A stretch of DNA of 64,000 nucleotides, from the NCBI GenBank assembly GCA_023205875.1, contig CP060761.1, positions 62,001 to 126,000 on the forward strand, read 5' to 3'. Of this stretch, positions 18,801 to 33,800 are shown in pieces. This stretch comes from Chloropicon primus. Lineage: Eukaryota; Chlorophyta; Chloropicophyceae; Chloropicales; Chloropicaceae. A program made the position numbers and the translations under genes. Within the stretch, counting starts at the first letter, position 1, and each line of letters begins with the position of its first letter. The notes beneath the pieces were generated by a model. It saw nothing but the letters and a program-made list of their open reading frames with translations, had not been told where the DNA came from and ran no database searches.

Positions 18801-21800
18801 GTACACGCGGCAGCGCTCGTTCTTGTGGTCAGCCTCAACATATCCACAGGCATCATAGTTGCCCCAAGATCCAACGCAGTCCACTGGCTGAGCGCAACCG
18901 TCGTTGGTGCACTGCTGGAAAGAGTTGGTGTATGGGCAAGCGTGTCCATTGTGGGCCGCTGGAACTGCGATCTTGTACAACCTGCACTTCTTGTTCTTGT
19001 GAGCGTCATCGTCATGCTCGCAAGAATCATACTGATCCCACGCTCCAACACAGTCCACGGGCTGGGAGCAACCAGTGTCAGTGCACTGCACGTAGCTATC
19101 CACATATGGACAAGAATATCCTCCATGCGCAGATGCCTTTGTAACAGTATAAGTCCTGCACTTCTTGTTCTTATGGTTTTCACCATCATAAAAGCATGTG
19201 CCATACTCCTCCCAAGATCCAACACAATCCACGGGCTGAGAGCAACCCTCGGTCGTGCACTGCTTGTAGGCATTGGCATATGGGCAACCGAAACCGTTGT
19301 GAGCGGCGTTGGTGCTGACAACATAGTTCCTGCACCTCCTGTTCTTGTGGTCTGCGGTGTCGTGGTAGCACGTTCCGTAAGCGCCCCAGTCGCCAACGCA
19401 GTCGACAGGCTGAGAGCAACCCTCGGTGATGCAATCCACCTTGCCATTCTTGTGTGGGCATTGCTTTCCGTTCAAGTCTGCCTTGGTGGTCACAGCATAT
19501 GTTCTGCAGCGCTCGTTCTTGTGGCCCGCAGCAACATGCGAGCAAGCGCCATAGATGGACCACTCTCCCTCGCAGTCCACGGGCTGGCCACAACCACCCT
19601 TGGTGCATTGCCTCAAGTTGTCCTCGTGTGGGCAAGCATAACCATTGTTCATGGCGACCTGGCTCACACCGTACACGCGGCAGCGCTCGTTCTCGTGGTC
19701 AGCCTCAACATATCCACAGGCATCATAGTTGCCCCAAGATCCAACGCAGTCCACTGGCTGAGCGCAACCGTCGTTGGTGCACTGCTGGAAAGAGTTGGTG
19801 TATGGGCAAGCGTGTCCATTGTGGGCCGCTGGGACAGAGACCTTGTACAACCTGCACTTCTTGTTCTTGTGAGTGTCCTTGTCATGCTCGCAAGAATCAT
19901 ACTGATCCCACGCTCCAACACAGTCCACGGGCTGGGAGCAACCAGCTTCAGTGCATTCCTTCTCATCGTTCTCGTGTGAACATTCAATTCCGTTGTGAGA
20001 AGACTCTAAAGAAATTTTGTAGAGTCTGCACTTCTTGTTCTTGTGCTCCTCAGACTTGTAGTCACACATATCGTACTCTTCCCAAGCTCCGGCACAATCC
20101 ACTGGCTGCGAGCAACCAGTCAATGTGCATTGAAGAGTGTTGTCAGAATACGCACAAGCAAAACCATTGTGAGCAGCAGAGCGTGTCACGGCATAGGTGC
20201 GGCACCTCTTGTTCTTGTGCTCAGATTCATCATGTTGGCACAATCCGTAATCTTCCCAAGATCCAACGCAGTCCACGGGCTGAGAGCAACCCTCGGTCGT
20301 GCACTGCTTGTAGGCATTGGCATATGGGCAACCGAAACCGTTGTGAGCGGCGTTGGTGCTGACAACATAGTTCCTGCACCTCCTGTTCTTGTGGTCTGCG
20401 GTGTCGTGGTAGCACGTTCCGTAAGCGCCCCAGTCGCCAACGCAGTCGACAGGCTGAGAGCAACCCTCGGTGATGCAATCCACCTTGCCATTCTTGTATG
20501 GGCATTGCTTTCCATTCAAGTCTGCCTTGGTGGTCACAGCATATGTTCTGCAGCGCTCGTTCTTGTGGCCCGCAGCAACATGCGAGCAAGCGCCATAGAT
20601 GGACCACTCTCCCTCGCAGTCCACGGGCTGGCCACAACCACCCTTGGTGCATTGCTTCAAGTTGTCCTCGTGTGGGCAAGCATAACCATTGTTCATGGCG
20701 ACCTGGCTCACACCGTACACGCGGCAGCGCTCGTTCTTGTGGTCAGCCTCAACATATCCACAGGCATCATAGTTGCCCCAAGATCCAACGCAGTCCACTG
20801 GCTGAGCGCAACCGTCGTTGGTGCACTGCTGGAAAGAGTTGGTGTATGGGCAAGCGTGTCCATTGTGGGCCGCTGGAACTGCGATCTTGTACAACCTGCA
20901 CTTCTTGTTCTTGTGAGCGTCATCGTCATGCTCGCAAGAATCATACTGATCCCACGCTCCAACACAGTCCACGGGCTGGGAGCAACCAGTGTCAGTGCAC
21001 TGCACGTAGCTATCCACATATGGACAAGAATATCCTCCATGCGCAGATGCCTTTGTAACAGTATAAGTCCTGCACTTCTTGTTCTTATGGTTTTCACCAT
21101 CATAAAAGCATGTGCCATACTCCTCCCAAGATCCAACACAATCCACGGGCTGAGAGCAACCCTCGGTCGTGCACTGCTTGTAGGCATTGGCGTATGGGCA
21201 ACCGAAACCGTTGTGAGCGGCGTTGGTGCTGACAACATAGTTCCTGCACCTCCTGTTCTTGTGGTCTGCGGTGTCGTGGTAGCACGTTCCGTAAGCGCCC
21301 CAGTCGCCAACGCAGTCGACAGGCTGAGAGCAACCCTCGGTGATGCAATCCACCTTGCCATTCTTGTGTGGGCATTGCTTTCCGTTCAAGTCTGCCTTGG
21401 TGGTCACAGCATATGTTCTGCAGCGCTCGTTCTTGTGGCCCGCAGCAACATGCGAGCAAGCGCCATAGATGGACCACTCTCCCTCGCAGTCCACGGGCTG
21501 GCCACAACCACCCTTGGTGCATTGCCTCAAGTTGTCCTCGTGTGGGCAAGCATAACCATTGTTCATGGCGACCTGGCTCACACCGTACACGCGGCAGCGC
21601 TCGTTCTCGTGGTCAGCTTCCTCGTAATGACAGGCATCATAGTTGCCCCAAGATCCAACGCAGTCCACTGGCTGAGCGCAACCGTCGTTGGTGCACTGCT
21701 GGAAAGAGTTGGTGTATGGGCAAGCGTGTCCATTGTGGGCCGCTGGAACTGCGATCTTGTACAACCTGCACTTCTTGTTCTTGTGAGTGTCCTTGTCATG

Positions 21801-24800
21801 CTCGCAAGAATCATACTGATCCCACGCTCCAACACAGTCCACGGGCTGAATGCATCCCATCTTCGTGCACTGCACGTAGCTATCCACATATGGACAAGAA
21901 TATCCGTTGTGAGCAGCAGAAACGCTAATAGTGTAAGTCCTGCACTTCTTGTTCTTGTGCTCAGATACATCATAGGAGCAAGCGTTGTACTCTCCCCAAG
22001 CACCGGCACAGTCCACTGGCTGAGAGCAGCCAGACGTGGTGCACTGCTTGTAGGCATTGGCGTATGGGCAACCGAAACCGTTGTGAGCGGCATCTGTGCT
22101 GACAACATAGTTCCTGCACCTCCTGTTCTTGTGGTCTGCGGTGTCGTGGTAGCACGTTCCGTAAGCGCCCCAGTCGCCAACGCAGTCGACAGGCTGAGAG
22201 CAACCCTCGGTGATGCAATCCACCTTGCCATTCTTGTGTGGGCATTGCTTTCCGTTCAAGTCTGCCTTGGTGGTCACCACATAGGTTCTGCAGCGCTCGT
22301 TCTTGTGTGTGCCAGAGAGGAGAGCCCTTCTGGTGATTGGGTTATCCAGAGGTGGCAACATCTTGCCGTCGAGGTTGTCAGTCAAGTTGCCATTCACACC
22401 CTTGTTGAAGTCGATAGGCAAAACGTCTGGCAACTCTGGGGGCGCCACATCCGGAATGTCGGGCAAGACAGTCTTATCGCCAGCATAGTGACAGCTGGTG
22501 TAGACGGTCCACTCTCCCTCGCAGTCCACGGGCTGGCCACAACCACCCTTGGTGCATTGCTTCAAGTTGTCCTCGTGTGGGCAAGCATAACCATTGTTCA
22601 TGGCGACCTGGCTCACACCGTACACGCGGCAGCGCTCGTTCTCGTGGTCAGCCTCAACATATCCACAGGCATCATAGTTGCCCCAAGATCCAACGCAGTC
22701 CACTGGCTGAGCGCAACCGTCGTTGGTGCACTGCTGGAAAGAGTTGGTGTATGGGCAAGCGTGTCCATTGTGGGCCGCTGGGACGGAGACCTTGTACAAC
22801 CTGCACTTCTTGTTCTTGTGAGTGTCCTTGTCATGCTCGCAAGAATCATACTGATCCCACGCTCCAACACAGTCCACGGGCTGGGTACACAAAGATGGAG
22901 TGCACTGCACGTAGCTATCCACATATGGACAAGAATATCCGTTGTGAGCAGCAGAAACGCTAACAGTGTAAGTCCTGCACTTCTTGTTCTTGTGCTCAGA
23001 TGCATCATAGGAGCAAGCGTTGTACTCTCCCCAAGCACCGGCACAGTCCACGGGCTGAGAGCAACCAGACGTGGTGCACTGCTTGTAGGCATTGGCGTAT
23101 GGGCAACCGTAACCGTTGTGAGCGGCGTTGGTGCTGACAACATAGTTCCTGCACCTCCTGTTCTTGTGGTCTGCGGTGTCGTGGTAGCACGTTCCGTAAG
23201 CGCCCCAGTCGCCAACGCAGTCGACAGGCTGAGAGCAACCCTCGGTGATGCAATCCACCTTGCCATTCTTGTGTGGGCATTGCTTTCCGTTCAATTCTGC
23301 CTTTGTTGCAATTTCATAGGTTCTGCAACGCTGGTTTGAATGGAGTTTTCCCAGCAAGGACCTTCTTTGCATGTCGTTGAGGAACTCAACGAGCTCTTGC
23401 TCACCTGGAAGCACGTCAAGATTCTTAATAGCATCTTGCTCTTCCTTGGAAACGTTGAAATCCTGTAAAATTTCCAACAGCTCGGGCTCGTTCAGTGCCT
23501 TAGCTGGCAAAAGACCCTTTCCGCCGTAGGAACAATCACCGTAAAGAGTCCAATCGCCCTCGCAGTCCACGGGCTGGCCACATCCACCCTTGGTGCATTG
23601 AATTTGCTCATCCTTGAAAGGACAAGCAAATCCGTTGTACTTCACCTCAACCTCTACATGATAGACCCTACATCTCTGATTCGAATGACTATCAGCAACG
23701 TAGTCACAGGCATCATAGTTGCCCCAAGATCCAACGCAGTCCACTGGCTGAGCGCAACCGTCGTTGGTGCACTGCTGGAAAGAGTTGGTGTATGGGCAAG
23801 CGTGTCCATTGTGGGCCGCTGGGACGGAGACCTTGTACAACCTGCACTTCTTGTTCTTGTGAGTGTCCTTGTCATGCTCGCAAGAATCATACTGATCCCA
23901 CGCTCCAACACAGTCCACGGGCTGGGTACACAAAGATGGAGTGCACTGCACGTAGCTATCCACATATGGACAAGAATATCCGTTGTGAGCAGCAGAAACG
24001 CTAACAGTGTAAGTCCTGCACTTCTTGTTCTTGTGCTCAGATGCATCATAGGAGCAAGCGTTGTACTCTCCCCAAGCACCGGCACAGTCCACGGGCTGAG
24101 AGCAACCAGACGTGGTGCACTGCTTGTAGGCATTGGCGTATGGGCAACCGAAACCGTTGTGAGCGGCGTTGGTGCTGACAGCATAGTTCCTGCACCTCCT
24201 GTTCTTGTGGTCTGCGGTGTCGTGGTAGCACGTTCCGTAAGCGCCCCAGTCGCCAACGCAGTCGACAGGCTGAGAGCAACCCTCGGTGATGCAATCCACC
24301 TTGCCATTCTTGTGTGGGCATTGCTTTCCGTTCAAGTCTGCCTTGGTGGTCACCACATAGGTTCTGCAGCGCTCGTTCTTGTGTGTGCCAGAGAGGAGAG
24401 CCCTTCTGGTGATTGGGTTATCCAGAGGTGGCAACATCTTGCCGTCGAGGTTGTCAGTCAAGTTGCCATTCACACCCTTGTTGAAGTCGATAGGCAAAAC
24501 GTCTGGCAACTCTGGGGGCGCCACATCCGGAATGTCGGGCAAGACAGTCTTATCGCCAGCATAGTGACAGCTGGTGTAGACGGTCCACTCTCCCTCGCAG
24601 TCCACGGGCTGGCCACAACCGCTCTTGGTGCATTGCCTCAAGTTGTCCTCGTGTGGGCAAGCATAACCATTGTTCATGGCGACCTGGCTCACACTGTACA
24701 CGCGGCAGCGCTCGTTCTCGTGGTCAGCTTCCTCGTAATGACAGGCATCATAGTTGCCCCAAGATCCAACGCAGTCCACTGGCTGAGCGCAACCGTCGTT

Positions 24801-27800
24801 GGTGCACTGCTGGAAAGAGTTGGTGTATGGGCAAGCGTGTCCATTGTGGGCCGCTGGGACGGAGACCTTGTACAACCTGCACTTCTTGTTCTTGTGAGTG
24901 TCCTTGTCATGCTCGCAAGAATCATACTGATCCCACGCTCCAACACAGTCCACGGGCTGGGTACACAAAGATGGAGTGCACTGCACGTAGCTATCCACAT
25001 ATGGACAAGAATATCCGTTGTGAGCAGCAGAAACGCTAACAGTGTAAGTCCTGCACTTCTTGTTCTTGTGCTCAGATACATCATAGGAGCAAGCGTTGTA
25101 CTCTCCCCAAGCACCGGCACAGTCCACTGGCTGAGAGCAACCAGACGTGGTGCACTGCTTGTAGGCATTGGCGTATGGGCAACCGAAACCGTTGTGAGCG
25201 GCGTTGGTGCTGACAACATAGTTCCTGCACCTCCTGTTCTTGTGGTCTGCGGTGTCGTGGTAGCACGTTCCGTAAGCGCCCCAGTCGCCAACGCAGTCGA
25301 CAGGCTGAGAGCAACCCTCGGTGATGCAATCCACCTTGCCATTCTTGTGTGGGCATTGCTTTCCGTTCAAGTCTGCCTTGGTGGTCACCACATAGGTTCT
25401 GCAGCGCTCGTTCTTGTGTGTGCCAGAGAGGAGAGCCCTTCTGGTGATTGGGTTATCCAGAGGTGGCAACATCTTGCCGTCGAGGTTGTCAGTCAAGTTG
25501 CCATTCACACCCTTGTTGAAGTCGATAGGCAAAACGTCTGGCAACTCTGGGGGCGCCACATCCGGAATGTCGGGCAAGACAGTCTTATCGCCAGCATAGT
25601 GACAGCTGGTGTAGACGGTCCACTCTCCCTCGCAGTCCACGGGCTGGCCACAACCACCCTTGGTGCATTGCCTCAAGTTGTCCTCGTGTGGGCAAGCATA
25701 ACCATTGTTCATGGCGACCTGGCTCACACCGTACACGCGGCAGCGCTCGTTCTTGTGGTCAGCCTCAACATATCCACAGGCATCATAGTTGCCCCAAGAT
25801 CCAACGCAGTCCACTGGCTGAGCGCAACCGTCGTTGGTGCACTGCTGGAAAGAGTTGGTGTATGGGCAAGCGTGTCCATTGTGGGCCGCTGGGACAGAGA
25901 CCTTGTACAACCTGCACTTCTTGTTCTTGTGAGTGTCCTCATCGTGCTCGCAAGAATCATACTGATCCCACGCTCCAACACAGTCCACGGGCTGAGAGCA
26001 GTCGGTCTTTACGCATTGCTTATACAAATTAGTATATGGGCAATCGTAACCATTATGCTCTGGTTCACGGGTAACCATGTAATTGCGGCACCTCTTGTTG
26101 ACTTTCTTTACCGGATCATGCTTGCAGGTGCTGAAAGTAGACTCATCCCACATCCCGAGGCAGTCAACAGGCTGAGCGCAACCAAAGCTGGTGCATTGGA
26201 CAAAATCATTCTGATATGGACAGGCGTAACCATTGGCTTTGCTCTTCACAATCACAGCGTACGTCCGGCACTTCTTGTTCTTGTGCTCAGATGCATCATG
26301 CTTGCACGACCCGTATTCCTCCCAAGACCCAACGCAGTCCACTGGCTGAGAGCAACCCTCGGTCGTGCACTGCTTGTAGGCATTGGCGTATGGGCAACCG
26401 AAACCGTTGTGAGCGGCGTTGGTGCTGACAACATAGTTCCTGCACCTCCTGTTCTTGTGGTCTGCGGTGTCGTGGTAGCACGTTCCGTAAGCGCCCCAGT
26501 CGCCAACGCAGTCGACAGGCTGAGAGCAACCCTCGGTGATGCAATCCACCTTGCCATTCTTGTGTGGGCATTGCTTTCCGTTCAAGTCTGCCTTGGTGGT
26601 CACCACATAGGTTCTGCAGCGCTCGTTCTTGTGTGTGCCAGAGAGGAGAGCCCTTCTGGTGATTGGGTTATCCAGAGGTGGCAACATCTTGCCGTCGAGG
26701 TTGTCAGTCAAGTTGCCATTCACACCCTTGTTGAAGTCGATAGGCAAAACGTCTGGCAACTCTGGGGGCGCCACATCCGGAATGTCGGGCAAGACAGTCT
26801 TATCGCCAGCATAGTGACAGCTGGTGTAGACGGTCCACTCTCCCTCGCAGTCCACGGGCTGGCCACAACCGCTCTTGGTGCATTGCTTCAAGTTGTCCTC
26901 GTGTGGGCAAGCATAACCATTGTTCATGGCGACCTGGCTCACACCGTACACGCGGCAGCGCTCGTTCTCGTGGTCAGCTTCCTCGTAATGACAGGCATCA
27001 TAGTTGCCCCAAGATCCAACGCAGTCCACTGGCTGGGTGCACAAAGCAGTAGTGCATTGAACATATTCGTGAACATATGGGCAGGCGAATCCGTTGTTGT
27101 CAGCAGCCCTTTCAACCAAGTAAGTTCTGCACTTCTTGTTCTTGTGAGTGTCCTTATCATGCTTGCAAGAATCATACTCTGAAAATGCTCCAACACAGTC
27201 CACTGGCTGAGAGCAGCCAGACGTGGTGCACTGCTTGTAGGCATTGGCGTATGGGCAACCGAAACCGTTGTGAGCGGCGTTGGTGCTGACAACATAGTTC
27301 CTGCACCTCCTGTTCTTGTGGTCTGCGGTGTCGTGGTAGCACGTTCCGTAAGCGCCCCAGTCGCCAACGCAGTCGACAGGCTGAGAGCAACCCTCGGTGA
27401 TGCAATCCACCTTGCCATTCTTGTGTGGGCATTGCTTTCCGTTCAAGTCTGCCTTGGTGGTCACCACATAGGTTCTGCAGCGGTGATTCTTGTGTGTGCC
27501 AGAGAGGAGAGCCCTTCTGGTGATTGGGTTATCCAGAGGTGGCAACATCTTGCCGTCGAGGTTGTCAGTCAAGTTGCCATCCACACCCTTGTTGAAGTCG
27601 ATAGGCAAAACGTCTGGCAACTCTGGGGACGCCACATCCGGAATGTCGGGCAAGCCCGGCAAGACAGTCTTATCGCCAGCATAGTGACAGCTGGTGTAGA
27701 CGGTCCACTCTCCCTCGCAGTCCACGGGCTGGCCACAACCGCTCTTGGTGCATTGCCTCAAGTTGTCCTCGTGTGGGCAAGCATAACCATTGTTCATGGA

Positions 27801-30800
27801 AATCTGGCTCACACTGTACACGCGGCAGCGCTCGTTCTCGTGGTCAGCCTCAACATATCCACAGGCATCATAGTTGCCCCAAGATCCAACGCAGTCCACT
27901 GGCTGAGCGCAACCGTCGTTGGTGCACTGCTGGAAAGAGTTGGTGTATGGGCAAGCGTGTCCATTGTGGGCCGCTGGGACGGAGACCTTGTACAACCTGC
28001 ACTTCTTGTTCTTGTGAGTGTCCTTGTCATGCTCGCAAGAATCATACTGATCCCACGCTCCAACACAGTCCACGGGCTGGGCACAGCCATCTTTTGTGCA
28101 CTGTTTGTAACTGTTGGGGAAGGAGCACGTATGTCCATTGTTTTGGTTCGGAATGCTAATGGAATAGATTCTGCACCTGGTATTGGACTTTGTGGTTGAC
28201 GTGTAAGCACAGGAGTCATAGTTGCCCCAAGATCCAACACAATCGATGGGTTGCGCACACCCAGAAACAGTGCACTGCATGTAAGCATTCGAGTACGGAC
28301 AAGTGTATCCGTCGTTGGATGACTCACGCGTTACGATATAAGATCTGCACTTCTTGTTCTGATGGATCGATTTGTCATGCTTACATGTCCCATACTCTTG
28401 CCAAGCACCAAGGCAATCCACTGGCTGAGAGCAACCTGACGTGGTGCACTGCTTGTAGGCATTGGCGTATGGGCAACCGAAACCGTTGTGAGCGGCGTTG
28501 GTGCTGACAACATAGTTCCTGCACCTCCTGTTCTTGTGGTCTGCGGTGTCGTGGTAGCACGTTCCGTAAGCGCCCCAGTCGCCAACGCAGTCGACAGGCT
28601 GAGAGCAACCCTCGGTGATACATTGCGTTGCCCCATTATCAAATGAACACGACTTTCCACTCAGCTCAGCAGGTGTGGTCACCACATAGGTTCTGCAGCG
28701 CTCGTTCTTGTGTGTGCCAGAGAGGAGAGCCCTTCTGGTGATTGGGTTATCCAGAGGTGGCAACATCTTGCCGTCGAGGTTGTCAGTCAAGTTGCCATTC
28801 ACACCCTTGTTGAAGTCGATAGGCAAAACGTCTGGCAACTCTGGGGGCGCCACATCCGGAATGTCGGGCAAGACAGTCTTATCGCCAGCATAGTGACAGC
28901 TGGTGTAGACGGTCCACTCTCCCTCGCAGTCCACGGGCTGGCCACAACCACCCTTGGTGCATTGCTTCAAGTTGTCCTCGTGTGGGCAAGCATAACCATT
29001 GTTCATGGCGACCTGGCTCACACCGTACACGCGGCAGCGCTCGTTCTCGTGGTCAGCTTCCTCGTAATGACAGGCATCATAGTTGCCCCAAGATCCAACG
29101 CAGTCCACTGGCTGAGCGCAACCGTCGTTGGTGCACTGCTGGAAAGAGTTGGTGTATGGGCAAGCGTGTCCATTGTGGGCCGCTGGGACGGAGACCTTGT
29201 ACAACCTGCACTTCTTGTTCTTGTGAGTGTCCTTGTCATGCTCGCAAGAATCATACTGATCCCACGCTCCAACACAGTCCACGGGCTGAGAACAGCCATC
29301 TTTCTTGCACTGTTCAAAATTGTTGGGGAAGGAGCAGGTGTATCCATTATTGCTCGAAGGTCTTTCGACATGATACTTTCTGCACATTTTGTTGATGTGA
29401 GGGAACTCGTCATGCTGACAATGAGAATAGCCAGACCAGCCTCCAAGACAGTCCACTGGTTGAGCGCACCCACTCACTGTACATTGCTTGAAAGTGTTCT
29501 CGTAAGCGCAAGCAAAGCCATTGTTTGCAGCATTGACTGCAACCTGGTACTTTCTGCACCTCTTGTTCTTGTGGTCCTTTCCGTCGTGGTAACAGGAAGC
29601 GTAAGCTCCCCAGGATCCAACACAATCTGTGGGCTGAGCACATCCCAAAACGGTGCAGGATTCAAAGTTGTTGTTGAAGGGGCAGCCAAGACCACCATCC
29701 TTGGCGGTCACACTGACCTTGTAAACTTTGCATCTCCTGTTCTTGTGGTCACCACTGTCATGGTGGCAAGAGTCGTAGGCACCCCAAGACCCAACGCAGT
29801 CCACTGGCTGGTTGCACCCTTGCTCAGTGCACTGCTTGAAGTTGTTGCTGAAAGGACAAGCGTAACCATTGTGGTTTGCATTCACACTGATAGTGTAGAC
29901 TCTGCAGCGCTCGTTCTTGTGGCCATCGCCAAGCAAGGACCTTCTCCTGTCTTGGGTCAAGTCGAAGTCCGGGAAGTCATCCTTTTCCTCCAATTTGGCA
30001 TCTCCGTCGCACATGAACGTCGAAGGATTCTGGGCACAATACTCTGCCACCGTCAAACCAGCTTCGCATGCAAGGCACTGCGCCGTCATTGCCTTGCAGC
30101 ACATTTTAGGTGGCAAGGAAGAATCCTTTCCTTTCGACTCCACATAATTGCAAGAAGAGTAAGCACCCCAGGAGCCAACACAGTCCACAGGCTGAGAGCA
30201 ACCAGACGTGGTGCACTGCTTGAACATGTTGGTGTATGGGCATCCGTAACCGTTTTGGGCAGCGTTGGTTGCGATCTTGTAGAGCCTGCACCTCCTGTTC
30301 TTGTGGTCCTTGGAATCATGGAAGCAAGCACCATAAGCGTCCCAAGCTCCGACACAGTCCACAGGCTGTGAGCAGCCAGACGTGGTGCACTGCTTGTACA
30401 TGTTGGTGTATGGGCACCCATATCCGTTGTGAGCGGCGTTGGTGCTGTACTCGTAGTTCCTGCATCTCTTGTTCTTGTGGTCCTTTCCATCATGGTAGCA
30501 CGATCCGTAAGCACCCCAAGATCCAACGCAGTCCACTGGCTGAGAGCAGCCAGACGTGGTGCACTGCTTGTAGGCATTGGCATATGGGCAACCGAAACCG
30601 TTGTGAGCGGCGTTGGTGCTGACAACATAGTTCCTGCACCTCCTGTTCTTGTGGTCTGCGGTGTCGTGGTAGCACGTTCCGTAAGCGCCCCAGTCGCCAA
30701 CGCAGTCGACAGGCTGAGAGCAACCCTCGGTGATGCAATCCACCTTGCCATTCTTGTGTGGGCATTGCTTTCCGTTCAAGTCTGCCTTGGTGGTCACCAC

Positions 30801-33800
30801 ATAGGTTCTGCAGCGCTCGTTCTTGTGTGTGCCAGAGAGGAGAGCCCTTCTGGTGATTGGGTTATCCAGAGGTGGCAACATCTTGCCGTCGAGGTTGTCA
30901 GTCAAGTTGCCATTCACACCCTTGTTGAAGTCGATAGGCAAAACGTCTGGCAACTCTGGGGGCGCCACATCCGGAATGTCGGGCAAGACAGTCTTATCGC
31001 CAGCATAGTGACAGCTGGTGTAGACGGTCCACTCTCCCTCGCAGTCCACGGGCTGGCCACAACCGCTCTTGGTGCATTGCCTCAAGTTGTCCTCGTGTGG
31101 GCAAGCATAACCATTGTTCATGGCGACCTGGCTCACACTGTACACGCGGCAGCGCTCGTTCTCGTGGTCAGCTTCCTCGTAATGACAGGCATCATAGTTG
31201 CCCCAAGATCCAACGCAGTCCACCGGTTGGATGCACCCCGAGGTTGTGCACGACATCTTTCCAGCTGAGTAAGGACATCCGTGCCCATTTTGAGCAGCCG
31301 GAACAACAATCTTGTAGTTTTTGCACCTGATGTTGGTGTGCTCATCCTTGTCATACTTGCAAGAACCGTAACTTCCCCATTGTCCGGCACAGTTAACAGG
31401 CTGACCGCATCCTTGCACTGTACAAGATTCGTAGTTTTCGCTGAAGGGGCACTGGTAACCACTGTGATCCGATTTCCTGCTGATCTTGTAGTACCTGCAC
31501 CTCTTATTCTTGTGGTTTTTGTCGTCGTACTCGCACGTTCCCCAAAAACCCCATGCCCCAACGCAATCAACTGGTTGGACGCATCCGTTTGCAGTGCAGG
31601 ACTTGTACTTATTTGCATAAGCACACCCGTAACCGTTATACGTCGATGGGCTGGATACCTTGAATTCTTTGCATCTCTTGTTCTTGTGGTCTTTCGAATC
31701 GTAAAAGCAAGCCGCATAAGCACCAAATTCTCCTACGCAGTCCGCAGGCTGCGAGCAACCGTCCTTGGTGCAAGTCTTGTGGTTATGTTCAGTTGGACAT
31801 TGGTAACCATTAGAAGTTGCTGGCTGAACGATTTTGTACGTTTTGCACCGAACATTGACATGCTCATCTTGCTTGTGGGCGCACTGTCCATAGCTAGTCC
31901 ATGCGCCTGCGCAATCCACGGGCTGAACACAGCCTAACACAGTACAAGATTCTGCTTTGTCGGCATAAGGACAGCCTTTTCCATCGTGTGCTGGCGCAGA
32001 AGATATTTTGTAGTATCTGCAGCGCTTGTTCTTGTGACCGTCTTTTTCGTAAATGCAGTTGCCATAACTTTCCCATCCACCAACACAATCACTGGGTTGC
32101 ATGCAACCAGCATTCGTGCAGGATTCCTTGTTTTGAGGGTGAGGGCAGGCAAAACCATTGAATGCTGCCGCAGTCGTAATCTTGTACTTTTTGCACTTGG
32201 TGTTCTGATGTTTGTCTTGCACATAATTACAAGAGCCGTAAGCATCCCAAGATCCAACGCAGTCCACTGGCTGGGAGCAACCCGTCTTGGTGCAGGACAC
32301 GAACCCGTCGGCATAAGGACAGTTGTACCCGTCAAAAGAACTCTTTCTGTCGACCTTGTACGTTCTGCAGCGCTCGTTCTTATGGTCATTACCCAGCAAG
32401 GACCTCCTGTCTTGGGTCAAGTCGAAGTCCGGGAAGTCATCCTGTTCCACATCCTTCACAGCGTTCTTGCCATCAAGGACCACCAACAATGGGTTTGGAT
32501 CTGGAACCTGAAATCCAGCATAGGAGCAGGAGGTGTATGCACCCCAGGAGCCAAGGCAGTCAACAGGCTGGTTGCAGCCGGACAAGGTGCAGGATTCGTA
32601 CATGTTGGTGTATGGGCATCCGTAACCGTTGTGGGCAGCGTGGGTGCTGTACTTGTAGAGCCTGCACCTTCTGTTCTTGTGGTCCTTGGAGTCGTGCTTG
32701 CATGCGCCATATGGAGCCCAAGCACCAGCACAGTCCACTGGCTGAGAGCAACCTTGTGTTGTACAAGACTTGTAGCCAGCAGTGTGGGGACAACTGTAAC
32801 CGTTGTTTGCAGCATTGACTGCAACCTGGTACTTTCTGCACCTCTTGTTCTTGTGGTCCTTTCCGTCGTGGTAACAGGAAGCGTAAGCTCCCCAGGATCC
32901 AACACAATCTGTGGGCTGAGCACATCCCAAAACGGTGCAGGATTCAAAGTTGTTGTTGAAGGGGCAGCCAAGACCACCATCCTTGGCGGTCACACTGACC
33001 TTGTAAACTTTGCATCTCCTGTTCTTGTGGTCACCACTGTCATGGTGGCAAGAGTCGTAGGCACCCCAAGACCCAACGCAGTCCACTGGCTGGTTGCACC
33101 CTTGCTCAGTGCACTGCTTGAAGTTGTTGCTGAAAGGACAAGCGTAACCATTGTGGTTTGCATTCACACTGATAGTGTAGACTCTGCAGCGCTCGTTCTT
33201 GTGGCCATCGCCAAGCAAGGACCTTCTCCTGTCTTGGGTCAAGTCGAAGTCCGGGAAGTCATCCTTTTCCTTCTTCAAGACTTCTTCGCCATCAACGATC
33301 TTCAAAGGTTTCGCGGGCAGAACTGGCATCTGCGATCCGATGTAAGCGCAGGAAGAGTAAGCACCCCAGGAGCCAACACAGTCCACAGGCTGAGAGCAAC
33401 CAGAAGTGGTGCACTGCTTGTACATGTTGGTGAATGGGCATCCGTAACCGTTGTGAGCGGCGTTGGTGCTGTACTTGTAGAGCCTGCACCTCCTGTTCTT
33501 GTGGTCCTTGGAATCATGGAAGCAAGCCGCATAGGAACCCCAAGCACCAGCGCAGTCCACAGGCTGAGAGCAACCAGAAGTGGTGCACTGCTCAAAGTTG
33601 TTGGTGAATGGACATCCATAACCATTGCTGGCGGCGTTGGTCGTGTACTTGTACTTCCTGCACCTCCTGTTCTTGTGGTCTGAGCCATCATGGTAGCACG
33701 ATCCGTAAGCACTCCAAGCACCAGCACAGTCCAAAGGCTGAGAGCAGCCAGACTGAGTGCACTGGTTGTACATGTTGGTGTATGGACAGCCCTTACCGTT

